In this document: one piece after another, positions 34,578-43,888 of the stretch
How the letters are laid out: every line of letters begins with the position of its first letter
How positions within the stretch are numbered: the first letter of the stretch is position 1
NCBI GenBank assembly: GCA_023410535.1
Contig: JAEYPR010000001.1
Location: 62,001-126,000, forward strand
Reading direction: 5' to 3'
Length of the DNA: 64,000 bases
Source: Bacillota bacterium
GTDB lineage: Bacteria > Bacillota > UBA4882 > UBA8346
Notes under the pieces: model-generated
Told to the model about the DNA's origin: nothing
The model's input: the letters and a program-made list of their open reading frames with translations, nothing else
Databases searched by the model: none
Program-made: the position numbers and the translations under genes

Positions 34578-37190
34578 ATGGATATTAACCGGATGACCGA
34601 AAAGGTCCAATCAGCAATTGGCGAAGCGCAAAATACCGCCGTACGCCTGAGCCACCAGCAAGTGGATGTCGAACATCTTTTACTGGCGTTGTTGGAACAG
34701 CCCGATGGCTTGGTTCCGTCGCTTGTGAATAAAGCCGACATCAATCTGGAAACGTTCACCCGTCGCGTCCGCCAGACCGTCGAACGGTTGCCGCGGGTCA
34801 CTGTCAGCGGACAGGCCAGTAATGCCGAACATGTTTATATTACCGGCCGTCTGAACCGCTTATTGATGGATGCGGAGAGTGAAGCCAAGCAATGGCAAGA
34901 TCAATTTATCTCGACCGAACATTTACTCTTAGCCATGACCGAAGACGGCGGGACTGCCGGACGGATCCTGAAAGAGTTTCAGCTTGACCGGGAACGGTTG
35001 CAAGAGATTGTCAAAACGGTTCGCGGCAGCCAACGGGTGACCTCTCAAAATCCCGAAGCCACCTATGAAGCGTTGGAACGTTACGGACGTGACCTGACCC
35101 AGTTGGCGGCCAAAGCCAAACTTGATCCGGTTATCGGCCGGGATGATGAGATCCGGCGAGTGATTCAAGTGTTGTCGCGCCGGACCAAAAACAACCCGGT
35201 GCTTATCGGAGAACCGGGCGTCGGCAAAACCGCCATCGTGGAAGGGCTGGCGCAACGGATTATCCGCGGCGACGTCCCCGACGGATTAAAAAAGAAACGC
35301 GTGATCTCACTGGATATGGGTGCTTTGATTGCCGGCGCCAAATACCGCGGTGAATTTGAGGAACGGCTAAAGGCGGTTTTGAAAGAGGTGCAAGATTCGG
35401 AAGGACAGATCATTCTATTCATTGACGAGTTGCATACGGTCGTCGGCGCCGGCAAGGCCGAGGGGGCGATGGATGCCGGGAACCTGCTTAAACCGATGTT
35501 AGCCCGGGGCGAACTTCATTGCATCGGCGCGACAACCCTGGACGAGTACCGGAAGCATATTGAGAAGGATGCCGCATTGGAACGGCGGTTTCAGACGGTT
35601 TTGGTCGATCAGCCGACGGTCGAGGATACCGTCTCCATTTTACGGGGGTTGAAAGAACGCTATGAAGTCCATCACGGGGTCCGGATCAAAGACGCGGCGC
35701 TGGTTTCGGCGGCCCTGTTATCCAACCGTTATATTTCGGACCGTTTCTTGCCGGACAAAGCGATTGATCTGATCGACGAAGCGGCCGCCAAGTTGCGGAC
35801 CGAGATCGACTCCATGCCCACCGTGCTGGACGAGCAACTCCGCCGGGTCATGCAATTGGAGATTGAACGGGAAGCCCTAAAAAAAGAGACCGACCTTGCC
35901 TCGAAAGAACGCCTGGAACGGCTGGAAAAGGAGTTGGCCGACCTGAAAAGCGATGCCGACGCCCTCAAAGCCCGCTGGGATCATGAAAAAGCGGATGTCC
36001 AACGGCTGCGTCAACTGCGGGAAGCGATCGAAGCGACCAAAGCTGCCGTTGAACAGGCGGAACTGCAATACGATCTGAATCAGGCCGCAGAATTGAAGTA
36101 CGGAAAACTGGCCGGTTTGGAGAAACAATTGGCCGCCGAGGAAGAACGTCTGGCCATGGAGCCGGAACGTTCCCGGATGATCAAAGAAGAAGTGGATGAG
36201 GAGGATATCGCCCAGGTGGTCAGCCGCTGGACCGGTATTCCCGTCGCCAAGATCGTCCAAGGCGAAGTTCAAAAATTGCTGCAGCTCGAAGCGGAGTTGC
36301 ACCAACGGGTGGTCGGACAGGCAGAGGCGGTCACCGCTGTCGCCGAGGCAATTATCCGCGCCCGTTCCGGTTTGAAAGACCCCAACCGCCCCATCGGCTC
36401 TTTCATTTTCCTGGGACCGACCGGGGTAGGCAAGACCGAATTGGCAAGAGCTTTGGCCCAGTTTTTGTTCGATGACGCCAACACCATGATCCGGATTGAC
36501 ATGTCCGAATATCAGGAGAAACACACTGTCGCCCGCTTGATTGGCGCTCCGCCGGGATATGTCGGTTATGAAGAGGGCGGCCAGTTGACCGAGGCGGTCC
36601 GGCGCCGGCCATACGCAGTCGTCTTATTTGACGAGATTGAAAAGGCTCATTATGATGTCTTTAATGTTCTCCTGCAATTGTTGGACGACGGCCGGTTGAC
36701 CGACGGGCAAGGCCGGACCGTTGATTTTAAAAACACCATCGTCATTATGACTTCCAACGTTGGCAGCGACCGGATCCTAGACTACAAAGGCGCTTTTGCC
36801 GGGGCCGGTTACGAGCGGATGAAACAAACGGTCCTGGAGGAGATGCGCAATCACTTCCGGCCCGAGTTTCTCAACCGGGTGGATGAGACCATTGTGTTCC
36901 ATTCCTTACATGAAGAACATCTCAAGGAGATCGTCACGATTCATTTGCGCTATTTAAAAGAGCGGCTGTCCGACCGTCATATCGGATTGGAGTTAACCGA
37001 TGCCGCCAAAGCTTATTTAGTGCGGGCGGGTTATGATCCGGTTTACGGAGCGCGGCCATTGAAACGGGCGATTCAAAAAGAGGTGGAAACGCCGCTGGGC
37101 CGGTTGATTCTCCAAGGCGAAGTCCGGGATGGCTGTCAAGTTGTTGCCGACTATGAGCCGGGGCGGGAACGATTGGTGTTTCGTTATTAA
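34578..37190 (+). CDS. clpB: ATP-dependent chaperone ClpB
   Basis: An 870-residue disaggregase. It has a Clp N domain (about 1-145), first AAA+ module with Walker A GEPGVGKTA (about 207) and Walker B ILFIDELH, then the coiled-coil M domain (about 410-525) that marks ClpB rather than ClpC/A. The second module has GPTGVGKTE (about 610) and VVLFDEIEKAH. No ClpP-docking IGF loop is evident. It resolves aggregates together with the DnaK system; the J-protein gene is directly upstream. ATG 34578 follows GGAGGA; ATG 34563 lies ahead of that site. Confidence 0.97.
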   Translation: MDINRMTEKVQSAIGEAQNTAVRLSHQQVDVEHLLLALLEQPDGLVPSLVNKADINLETFTRRVRQTVERLPRVTVSGQASNAEHVYITGRLNRLLMDAESEAKQWQDQFISTEHLLLAMTEDGGTAGRILKEFQLDRERLQEIVKTVRGSQRVTSQNPEATYEALERYGRDLTQLAAKAKLDPVIGRDDEIRRVIQVLSRRTKNNPVLIGEPGVGKTAIVEGLAQRIIRGDVPDGLKKKRVISLDMGALIAGAKYRGEFEERLKAVLKEVQDSEGQIILFIDELHTVVGAGKAEGAMDAGNLLKPMLARGELHCIGATTLDEYRKHIEKDAALERRFQTVLVDQPTVEDTVSILRGLKERYEVHHGVRIKDAALVSAALLSNRYISDRFLPDKAIDLIDEAAAKLRTEIDSMPTVLDEQLRRVMQLEIEREALKKETDLASKERLERLEKELADLKSDADALKARWDHEKADVQRLRQLREAIEATKAAVEQAELQYDLNQAAELKYGKLAGLEKQLAAEEERLAMEPERSRMIKEEVDEEDIAQVVSRWTGIPVAKIVQGEVQKLLQLEAELHQRVVGQAEAVTAVAEAIIRARSGLKDPNRPIGSFIFLGPTGVGKTELARALAQFLFDDANTMIRIDMSEYQEKHTVARLIGAPPGYVGYEEGGQLTEAVRRRPYAVVLFDEIEKAHYDVFNVLLQLLDDGRLTDGQGRTVDFKNTIVIMTSNVGSDRILDYKGAFAGAGYERMKQTVLEEMRNHFRPEFLNRVDETIVFHSLHEEHLKEIVTIHLRYLKERLSDRHIGLELTDAAKAYLVRAGYDPVYGARPLKRAIQKEVETPLGRLILQGEVRDGCQVVADYEPGRERLVFRY

Positions 37191-37211
37191 AGAAATAAGC
37201 GAACGAAGTAC

Positions 37212-37242
37212 AAAACCCAAGGCCGATTGCCTTGGGTTTTTG
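37212..37242 (+). terminator. Rho-independent terminator after clpB
   Basis: AAACCCAAGGC-CGATT-GCCTTGGGTTTTT. Confidence 0.93.
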
Positions 37243-37273
37243 CAGTTGCTGCCGTTTATTTGGTTGAAAGTCA

Positions 37274-38659
37274 CTAAGCAGTCTTTGGCGTTGCTTTGAT
37301 GACTACTTTTTTCTGCCATTCCGGCCCTTTGAAGCGTAAATAGAAGGCCGCGCTCCGGATCAACCAGTCGAAATACATGCCCATCCAGATGCCGATGACG
37401 CCCCATTGAAGCTGGACGCAGAAGATGTATCCCAGGGAGATCCGGAAGATCCACATGCTAATGCCGGAGACCGCTAAAGTATAGCGTACATCGCCCGCTC
37501 CTTTGAGACCGGCCGGGAGTAAAAACGAGAAGCTCCAGAACACCAGGAAGCAAGCAGTGATCCGCATTAACAAAGCGGCCAAAGTGATGATCTCCTGATT
37601 GGTCGAGTAAAGGGAGGCCAAAAATGGAAAGATCGGAATAAAGGCGATATTGAGCACTGCTAAGCCAACTGAAGTAATTTTGGCGAGATAATCCAAAGAG
37701 CAGCGGGCGTCGTTACACTCGCCCCGTCCCATGTTTTGACCGACAAGGGTCGTAGCGGCGATACTCAACGCTTGTCCCGGAATGATCATCATGGTATGAA
37801 GCGAGTTTGCAACATAGTTGGCCACGATCGCCACGGTGCCCAAAGGGACGATAAAGGTTTGGGTGATTAACTTCCCGCTGCTAAACAACAATGATTCGAC
37901 GCTGGAAGGAACGCCAATATTCAAAATGGCTTGTAGCTTAATCCAATCGGGCCGGAAATAGAAGATTCGCCGGATCCGTAAATTCCCCGAGCCCCGGAAA
38001 AGGACGTAGATCAGGACCAGTCCTCCGGTAAAACGAGCGATCGCGATGCCCCATGCCGCGCCTGCCACGCCAAAACCGTTGAAATGAAAGGGGGTAAAAC
38101 CAAAGATCAATAAGTAGCTGAAGATGATATTGATAATATTCATCAAAATGACGACTTTGGCCGGAGTGCGAGTGTCGCCGGCCCCGCGCAGCACTCCGCA
38201 GGCCACCGAGGTTAATGCGATTAACGGATAACTGTATAAGGTAATTTCCAGGTAATCGAGGGCATTCCCAAACACCTCCGGATCAGCGGCGCCAAACAAC
38301 AGTTGCAACAGGGGATGGCGGAAGACGCCAACCAGCACCGCAATCAGCGCTGATAAGATCAGACCGGAATATAGGGCTTGTTTTGAGGTTTCGCCGGCAT
38401 TGCGGGGATCATTGGCGCCGGTATAGTGGGCGACAATAATCGTCCCCCCGACCGCCAATGAAGAAAAAGCCGCAATGAACATTACATTGAGGCTGTCAAT
38501 CATCCCGATGGCCGCCGCGGCTTCTTTGCCGATATGGCCGGCCATGATGGAGTTGATCACGCCCATTAAAGTAATGAACGACTGCTCCGCCATGACTGGT
38601 AGAGTTAATCGGACAATCTCCTTCCGGAGGTTCTTGTCTGTTTGAAATAATTTAAGCAT
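37274..38659 (-). CDS. MATE family efflux transporter
   Basis: About 461 residues and 12 membrane helices in two homologous halves. Typical stretches are LRKEIVRLTLPVMAEQ at the start, GTIIVAHYTGA, GVLRGAGDTRTPA (about residue 162) and GQNMGRG in the second half. It should export cationic drugs or metabolites using a sodium or proton gradient. The start is uncertain: the frame continues upstream to 38779, but the MATE fold begins near MLKLFQTDKN (38659); an ATG at 38698 is possible. Neither has a strong ribosome binding site. Confidence 0.9.
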   Translation of the reverse strand: MLKLFQTDKNLRKEIVRLTLPVMAEQSFITLMGVINSIMAGHIGKEAAAAIGMIDSLNVMFIAAFSSLAVGGTIIVAHYTGANDPRNAGETSKQALYSGLILSALIAVLVGVFRHPLLQLLFGAADPEVFGNALDYLEITLYSYPLIALTSVACGVLRGAGDTRTPAKVVILMNIINIIFSYLLIFGFTPFHFNGFGVAGAAWGIAIARFTGGLVLIYVLFRGSGNLRIRRIFYFRPDWIKLQAILNIGVPSSVESLLFSSGKLITQTFIVPLGTVAIVANYVANSLHTMMIIPGQALSIAATTLVGQNMGRGECNDARCSLDYLAKITSVGLAVLNIAFIPIFPFLASLYSTNQEIITLAALLMRITACFLVFWSFSFLLPAGLKGAGDVRYTLAVSGISMWIFRISLGYIFCVQLQWGVIGIWMGMYFDWLIRSAAFYLRFKGPEWQKKVVIKATPKTA

Positions 38660-38856
38660 CCTTGACCAATCTTTCGCTGTTTTTAATCGTAGAGACATTT
38701 GTGCAATGCCCGAATTATGGCGATTATAAATAAGAAATTCAGGAAATTTTCTAATACAACTCCAATCTAAGTATAGCACCGAATGCCCTGGTTGAGTGGA
38801 AGTACCATCTTAATATTGTCTTAACATATAGTACAAAACCCAGTTGCGTAAGACAA

Positions 38857-38888
38857 ATAAAAAAGACCTGCCGGATTGACAAGTCTTT
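38857..38888 (-). terminator. Terminator of the acyl-CoA ligase gene
   Basis: On the minus strand AAAGACTTG / CAGGTCTTT with one mismatch, then TTTATT. Confidence 0.7.
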
Positions 38889-38900
38889 CTTTGACTGAAT

Positions 38901-40508
38901 TTATCGGACGTTCTCTTTTAACAAGCGGCGCAACACTTTCCCAACCGAACTGCGCGGTAATTCGTCGACGATGTTGATTTTGCTTGGTACTTTAAACTTC
39001 GCCAGATGTTTCGCGCAGAATTGGCGTAACTCTTTTTCGCTGCTGTCGGCGCCGGCTTTTAAAGCGACATAGGCTTCGGGCACTTCGCCGCGCAAGGGAT
39101 GGGGAACGCCGATGACTGCAGCTTCACGAATCGCCGGATGCGAGTAAAGTAAATCTTCGATCTCCCGCGGGTAGATTTTTTCACCACCCATAATGATCAT
39201 ATCCTTCAAACGGTCAGCGATATAGAGATAACCATCCTCATCCCGTTTGACCAGATCGCCGGTATGCAACCAGCCGTCTTTGAGCACTAAAGCGGTTTCA
39301 TCAGGACGATTCCAATACCCTTGCATCACTTGGGGACCTTTGACTACAAGTTCGCCAACCAAATCCGGTTCGGTAATTTCCCGTCCGGTCTGCGGATCAA
39401 TAATTTTGACTTGAGTATCCGGTACCGGAATTCCGATGCTGCCGTTCTTCGATAAACCGTAAATGGGATTCACCGCCACCACCGGCGAGGCTTCGGAGAG
39501 TCCGTATCCTTCCACCAGCCGGCCGCCGGTGATCTCTTGAAACTTTTCCTGAACCGCCAATGGCAACGGAGCCGACCCACTGACGCAAGCTTTGATAGAA
39601 CGCAAGTCATAATTCTGAGTGTCCCGCATGGTCATTGCGCCATACATCGCAGGTACCCCCATAAACAAATTGGCTTTATAGTGATCCACCAATTGCATTA
39701 GGTCGTTTAGATCAAATTTTGGGAGCAGCAGCATGGCCGATCCGCTATAAACCGCACCGTTCATGCTGGTTGTCAAACCATAGATATGAAACAGGGGGAT
39801 CACACAGATAAATCGACCCGCGCCGTCTTCATAGACATTGGTAAATAGTTCGCGGAATTGGCGGGCATTCGCCACTAAATTGTAATGGGTTAGCACCGCC
39901 CCTTTGGATCGTCCGGTGGTTCCGCCGGTATACTGCAGCGTCGCGATGGAAGCATAGGTGATTTTCGACGCCGGTTTTTGTTCCGATTGGGCAAAAAGTA
40001 ATTGTTCCAGTTGAAGAGGGCGATCGGGAACGGAATAGCTTTGTTCCGGTCCAAATGGCGTTTTAATATCAGTGACAATTACTTTGAGGTTTTTATTGAT
40101 GATGTTCTTATAGAAAGCCGAGATTTCAACTGAAGTGATAGAAGCTTTCATACCGCTGTCGTTGATGATTAAAGTCAGATCATCGCCGCAAAACTGGGGA
40201 TTAATCGGAACCGCAACCGCTCCAGCAGTTAAGATACCATAATAAACAATGATAAACTGGGGTGAATTTGGTAATTGGATACCTACCCGATCTCCGGCGG
40301 TGATTCCTAACGTAATGAGGAGATTGGCCATTTGATTGACCATCGTTTCAAGCTCGCGGTATGTCCACTGTTTGGCGGAATAGACCATTGATGTATGTTC
40401 AGGATATTGGTTCGCAGTATTACTTAAAATTTGGGGCAGGGTGAGTTTGGGATAATCCAAGTGGTAAGCAACACCCTCTTCGTAAAATTTAAGCCACTTT
40501 TCTTCCAA
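38901..40508 (-). CDS. Long-chain-fatty-acid-CoA ligase (AMP-forming)
   Basis: A 535-residue adenylate-forming enzyme that activates a carboxylic acid to its AMP ester and then the CoA thioester. Motifs are in order: YTGGTTGRSKGA (P-loop, about residue 175), VEGYGLSEASPV (about 325), HTGDLVKRDEDGYLYIADR (about 415) and the catalytic lysine near the C-terminus in RSSVGKVLRR. The preferred start is a TTG at 40508 (giving MEEKWLKFY), 9 bases after AAAGGAG; an upstream TTG at 40541 lies ahead of that site. A palindromic operator candidate lies about 80 bases upstream. The acyl substrate is not defined. Confidence 0.9.
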   Translation of the reverse strand: MEEKWLKFYEEGVAYHLDYPKLTLPQILSNTANQYPEHTSMVYSAKQWTYRELETMVNQMANLLITLGITAGDRVGIQLPNSPQFIIVYYGILTAGAVAVPINPQFCGDDLTLIINDSGMKASITSVEISAFYKNIINKNLKVIVTDIKTPFGPEQSYSVPDRPLQLEQLLFAQSEQKPASKITYASIATLQYTGGTTGRSKGAVLTHYNLVANARQFRELFTNVYEDGAGRFICVIPLFHIYGLTTSMNGAVYSGSAMLLLPKFDLNDLMQLVDHYKANLFMGVPAMYGAMTMRDTQNYDLRSIKACVSGSAPLPLAVQEKFQEITGGRLVEGYGLSEASPVVAVNPIYGLSKNGSIGIPVPDTQVKIIDPQTGREITEPDLVGELVVKGPQVMQGYWNRPDETALVLKDGWLHTGDLVKRDEDGYLYIADRLKDMIIMGGEKIYPREIEDLLYSHPAIREAAVIGVPHPLRGEVPEAYVALKAGADSSEKELRQFCAKHLAKFKVPSKINIVDELPRSSVGKVLRRLLKENVR

Positions 40509-40588
40509 GGTAAAACTCTCCTTTCCATTAAAAGATGGCAAACTCTAATATAATTCGTCTCGGAAATAAAAAATCCTCCAAGGGTCAG

Positions 40589-40608
40589 AAAATGACCCGA
40601 GTCATTTT
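40589..40608. promoter_or_regulatory. Palindromic operator candidate upstream of the acyl-CoA ligase
   Basis: AAAATGAC-CCGA-GTCATTTT is an exact 8-bp inverted repeat with a 4-base centre. This size and symmetry suit a TetR-family (FadR-like) fatty-acid repressor, but no such regulator gene is in the window. Confidence 0.45.
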
Positions 40609-40779
40609 AAAATCCAATCGAATTTAATGAAGAATAACTTTTAAGGATATCCATAATCTAACCGGTAAATAATTGTAGAAGATCGTTCCGGAGGCATGCA
40701 AGACATTGAAGAAATAAGTAGGGAAATTAATAAGAATCCCGAATATTACCATTGCGAAAGTTAACCAGCGAAACGGATA

Positions 40780-41169
40780 ATGGAGATGATTACGATTTCA
40801 GCAACATTGGAAATGTTAATCGATGAAGCGGACCAATTATTAGCGCAAGCGGAGAAAGAAGTGACGAAGGACCTCAGTCGAAGTTGCCAATTGGTTAATC
40901 AAGGGGTTGGCAAACTACTCCAGGCGTATCTTATCCTCAAGGAAAAACGTCCCCCGGTGGGATTACGGGAACAGATCGAATTATGCCTTGATCTTGAACC
41001 GGACTTTGTTTCGATCGAAGCGGAACTGGAATATCTTAGTACCGCCAATCCCGAAGCGATTAATGCTGAGGATTTGATCGACACTGCCAATGAGGTTTGG
41101 GACTTTATGACCGATTTACTAAATCAAGATCAGGAGTTTGATGACGATGATCCAGAAGAGCTTGATTAA
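40780..41169 (+). CDS. Helical HEPN-like protein of unknown function
   Basis: A 129-residue all-helical acidic protein. The segment RSCQLVNQGVGKLLQAYLILKEKRPPVGLREQIELCLDLEP is broken here as its key parts: a helix with GVGKLLQAYLILK and a following helix REQIELCLDL, which resemble HEPN-domain helices 2 and 3. The HEPN ribonuclease motif (R-x4-6-H) is not visible, so any such domain is likely non-catalytic. The C-terminus is very acidic (DDDDPEELD). No nucleotidyltransferase partner is adjacent. The ribosome binding site is poor, and ATG 40786 is an alternative start. Confidence 0.55.
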   Translation: MEMITISATLEMLIDEADQLLAQAEKEVTKDLSRSCQLVNQGVGKLLQAYLILKEKRPPVGLREQIELCLDLEPDFVSIEAELEYLSTANPEAINAEDLIDTANEVWDFMTDLLNQDQEFDDDDPEELD

Positions 41170-41273
41170 GAAGCCGGTTTAATAGCCTTTGCTTCGAGCA
41201 AGAAATTTCTAAATTTATAGAGGAAAATATTGGAATATGACGAATGGTTTCAGAAAACGCCGGAGGGTTTTCA

Positions 41274-42449
41274 ATGAAACGATTCCGATTTTTTTCGATG
41301 TTATTTATTTTACTTATCTATCAGCCCGTATCTGCTACTTTCCGTATGGAACGAGTTAGTTATGATTTGGAGTGGCGCGAGTCCGAACAGAAAAATCGGT
41401 TTCAAATTCAAGGCGATGGCAGTCTTCAGGATTTTAACTATGATTTGAAAGGCCGCTTTGATCTTCCAACTCTCGCTTCTCGCTATTCGTCCATGGAATT
41501 TGGTTTTGGTGTCCCGAAATGGGATAAGAACCTTTCTTTGCGTTATTCCTATCAATGGAGCGAACATTACCGGCTTACGACAGAAGGAATCGCTTATGTT
41601 TGGGAACCTTGGCGTAATCTAAAAATTAATCTGTCTTGTTCTAGAGGGGAACGCGAAGGGATTTCGGCCGACCGTAACGACTGGCGTTATCAAATGGATT
41701 CTCAAAGCTTGGCTGTGAAATATACCATGAAACCTTTTCAATACCGGGGCGAACTGAGCCGGACTTTCCGTGATTATCAATTCAAACCGGCTTATACCGC
41801 CACACATTGGCGCTTGGAAGACTATCTTCATTGGGAGATTCGGAAATGGGTTGATCTTGGAGTAACCTATCAAGAAGCGAGCGGCGACTACCCCGATGAT
41901 CCGAATCTGAAAAATTCCTACTGGAAGAATAGTTACCGTGTTTTCGGCAACTTCAAACTGCCCCAAAAACAGGTTCTTGGTTGGAGTTACCGTGAGTACT
42001 ATTGGGAAAAAGCCTTTCAAACCTATCGGGACAAACAAACAATCGAGCTTGGATGGAAAAACCCAATTTCTGAGCGGGCGAGCAACCAATTTAAGTTTGG
42101 TTATGCGAATCTGCAATATTACCCCTTGGATGGCAATGAACTGATCACGCCGGAGGACGATTTTCTAAATCCGACCGAAGATGATCTCAACAGCCGTCAA
42201 ACGTTGATGCTGGGCTGGGAGTATCAACGAACGGAAAAAACCTATTCCTATTCGACCGATCTCTTTATCCGCAAGATCGACTTTCGTTCTCCAAATAAGA
42301 CCGATTTACTGGAATGGGGCGGAAGTTTCACTTTGAAGCGAAAATTTGATCCATGGGAAGTTGACTTGGCGTTATATCCGTTTGGAAATCTTGAGAATAC
42401 CAAAGCGTTTTGCCGTTTCAAACTGGTTTATCACTTTGACAGGACGTGA
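41274..42449 (+). CDS. Secreted predicted beta-barrel protein (possible outer membrane protein)
   Basis: A 391-residue protein with a signal peptide (MKRFRFFSMLFILLIYQPVSA). The mature part is rich in Tyr, Trp and Arg with alternating polar/apolar strands of about 10-12 residues (LSLRYSYQWS, LAVKYTMKP, NQFKFGYANLQYY, LMLGWEYQR) and few helices. The last strand is FCRFKLVYHF, three residues before the end; barrel proteins commonly end in such an aromatic strand. This fits an outer-membrane barrel of 16 or more strands, but the family is not recognised. ATG 41274 follows CGGAGGG. Its stop overlaps the next GTG start. Confidence 0.6.
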   Translation: MKRFRFFSMLFILLIYQPVSATFRMERVSYDLEWRESEQKNRFQIQGDGSLQDFNYDLKGRFDLPTLASRYSSMEFGFGVPKWDKNLSLRYSYQWSEHYRLTTEGIAYVWEPWRNLKINLSCSRGEREGISADRNDWRYQMDSQSLAVKYTMKPFQYRGELSRTFRDYQFKPAYTATHWRLEDYLHWEIRKWVDLGVTYQEASGDYPDDPNLKNSYWKNSYRVFGNFKLPQKQVLGWSYREYYWEKAFQTYRDKQTIELGWKNPISERASNQFKFGYANLQYYPLDGNELITPEDDFLNPTEDDLNSRQTLMLGWEYQRTEKTYSYSTDLFIRKIDFRSPNKTDLLEWGGSFTLKRKFDPWEVDLALYPFGNLENTKAFCRFKLVYHFDRT

Positions 42450-43849
42450 GTTCGTTGATTTATTATGGCGCATTGACACCCCATCCCCCAATGATGGTTC
42501 CGGGAATCGGCAAAGAGGAAGATCGGGCGGTGATCGGGGAAACGATTGCCGCGATGGAGACCGTCGCTCGCGAACTGGCCGATGATCCGCCAGAGACGAT
42601 CATTGTCTTCACGCCGCACGGCACGGTTTATTCGGATGCAATCATTATTTACGCCGACCCGGAGTTGACGGGGGATTTGCGCCAATTCGGGCTGGAGCAA
42701 AGCTGGAAGTGGCAGAATGACCTCCAGTTGGCGGAGCGGATCACCGAACGGGCTAACCAGGCGGGTCTGCCGGTTTACCTGTTGGAGCAACGAAATGCCG
42801 CGCCGCGACGACCGCAAACCGGCCTCGACCATGGGGTGTTGGTGCCGCTTTCCTTTTTGCAAGTGAATGGGGCGGAGCAAGTTCGTCTGATTGTAATCCC
42901 GTTAAGCTACTTACCGCTTGAAGAGTTGTATCACTTTGGCGCAATCATTGAGGAAACGGTGACGGAGTTGGGACGAAAGGTGGCGGTGATTGCCAGCGGC
43001 GACCTGTCCCATTGCCTTACGCAAAACGCTCCGGCGACTTATGATTCACGTGGGGCCGAATTTGATCAGCGGTTTATACAACTCCTCAAAGATCAAGCAA
43101 TTATGGAGTTTTTTCAGTTTGATCCATTGCTGTTGGAAAAAGCCGCCGAGTGCGGGTTCCGGAGTTTGATTATGTTATTGGGGACATTGGACCGTCAGGG
43201 TTTTACGGTACGGGTGTTGAGTTACCAAGGACCATTCGGGGTTGGCTACGGAGTGGCGGTGTTTCATCCCGGTGCGGCGAAAGAAAGTTTGGTTCCAAAA
43301 TTGTACGATCAACGTGCCAATGCCATCACGAAGCGTCGGGTCGCCGAAAGCCCGTTGGTGAGTTACGCCCGGCTGGTTGTTGAAGCCGTCACCAAACATC
43401 AGACCTTGCCGGAGCCGGCGGAGCTGGAGGAGTTCGTGGGTCAGCGGGCCGGGACATTTGTTTCCATCAAACAACACGGTCAACTCCGGGGGTGTATTGG
43501 AACAATTGAGCCTACCCAACGGACGCTGGCCGAGGAAATAAAGCAAAATGCCATCGCTGCGGCAACCAGCGACCACCGGTTTGAACCCATTGCAGAACAC
43601 GAACTGGGGGATTTAGTATATAGCGTCGATATCTTAAAACCGGCCGAACCGATTGAAGGTGTCGACCAGCTCGATCCGTTCCGGTACGGTGTGATTGTCA
43701 CTTCCGGGATTCGCCGAGGGCTGTTGCTGCCGAATATCGAGGGAGTCGAGACGGTGGCGGAGCAAGTTGTGATTGCCAAGCGAAAAGCCGGGATCAGCCC
43801 GGACGATCCGGTAGGTTTGGAACGGTTTGAGGTTATCCGTTACCACTAG
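42446..43849 (+). CDS. amrA: AmmeMemoRadiSam system protein: fused Memo (LigB-like) and AMMECR1 domains
   Basis: A 467-residue two-domain protein. Residues 1 to about 275 are a Memo/extradiol-dioxygenase-like domain (ALTPHPPMMVPGIG at the start, ASGDLSHCL near 190). Residues about 300-465 are AMMECR1, with the invariant RGCIGTIEP (about 348). Together with the next gene, a radical SAM enzyme, this forms the conserved AmmeMemoRadiSam system, whose biochemical role in bacteria is not settled. The start is GTG 42446, overlapping the stop of the barrel gene; the ribosome binding site is weak. Confidence 0.93.
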   Translation: MSSLIYYGALTPHPPMMVPGIGKEEDRAVIGETIAAMETVARELADDPPETIIVFTPHGTVYSDAIIIYADPELTGDLRQFGLEQSWKWQNDLQLAERITERANQAGLPVYLLEQRNAAPRRPQTGLDHGVLVPLSFLQVNGAEQVRLIVIPLSYLPLEELYHFGAIIEETVTELGRKVAVIASGDLSHCLTQNAPATYDSRGAEFDQRFIQLLKDQAIMEFFQFDPLLLEKAAECGFRSLIMLLGTLDRQGFTVRVLSYQGPFGVGYGVAVFHPGAAKESLVPKLYDQRANAITKRRVAESPLVSYARLVVEAVTKHQTLPEPAELEEFVGQRAGTFVSIKQHGQLRGCIGTIEPTQRTLAEEIKQNAIAAATSDHRFEPIAEHELGDLVYSVDILKPAEPIEGVDQLDPFRYGVIVTSGIRRGLLLPNIEGVETVAEQVVIAKRKAGISPDDPVGLERFEVIRYH

Positions 43850-43888
43850 GTTTTCTAACTTATTTTGGGGTGAACGGCAGGGAAGATC

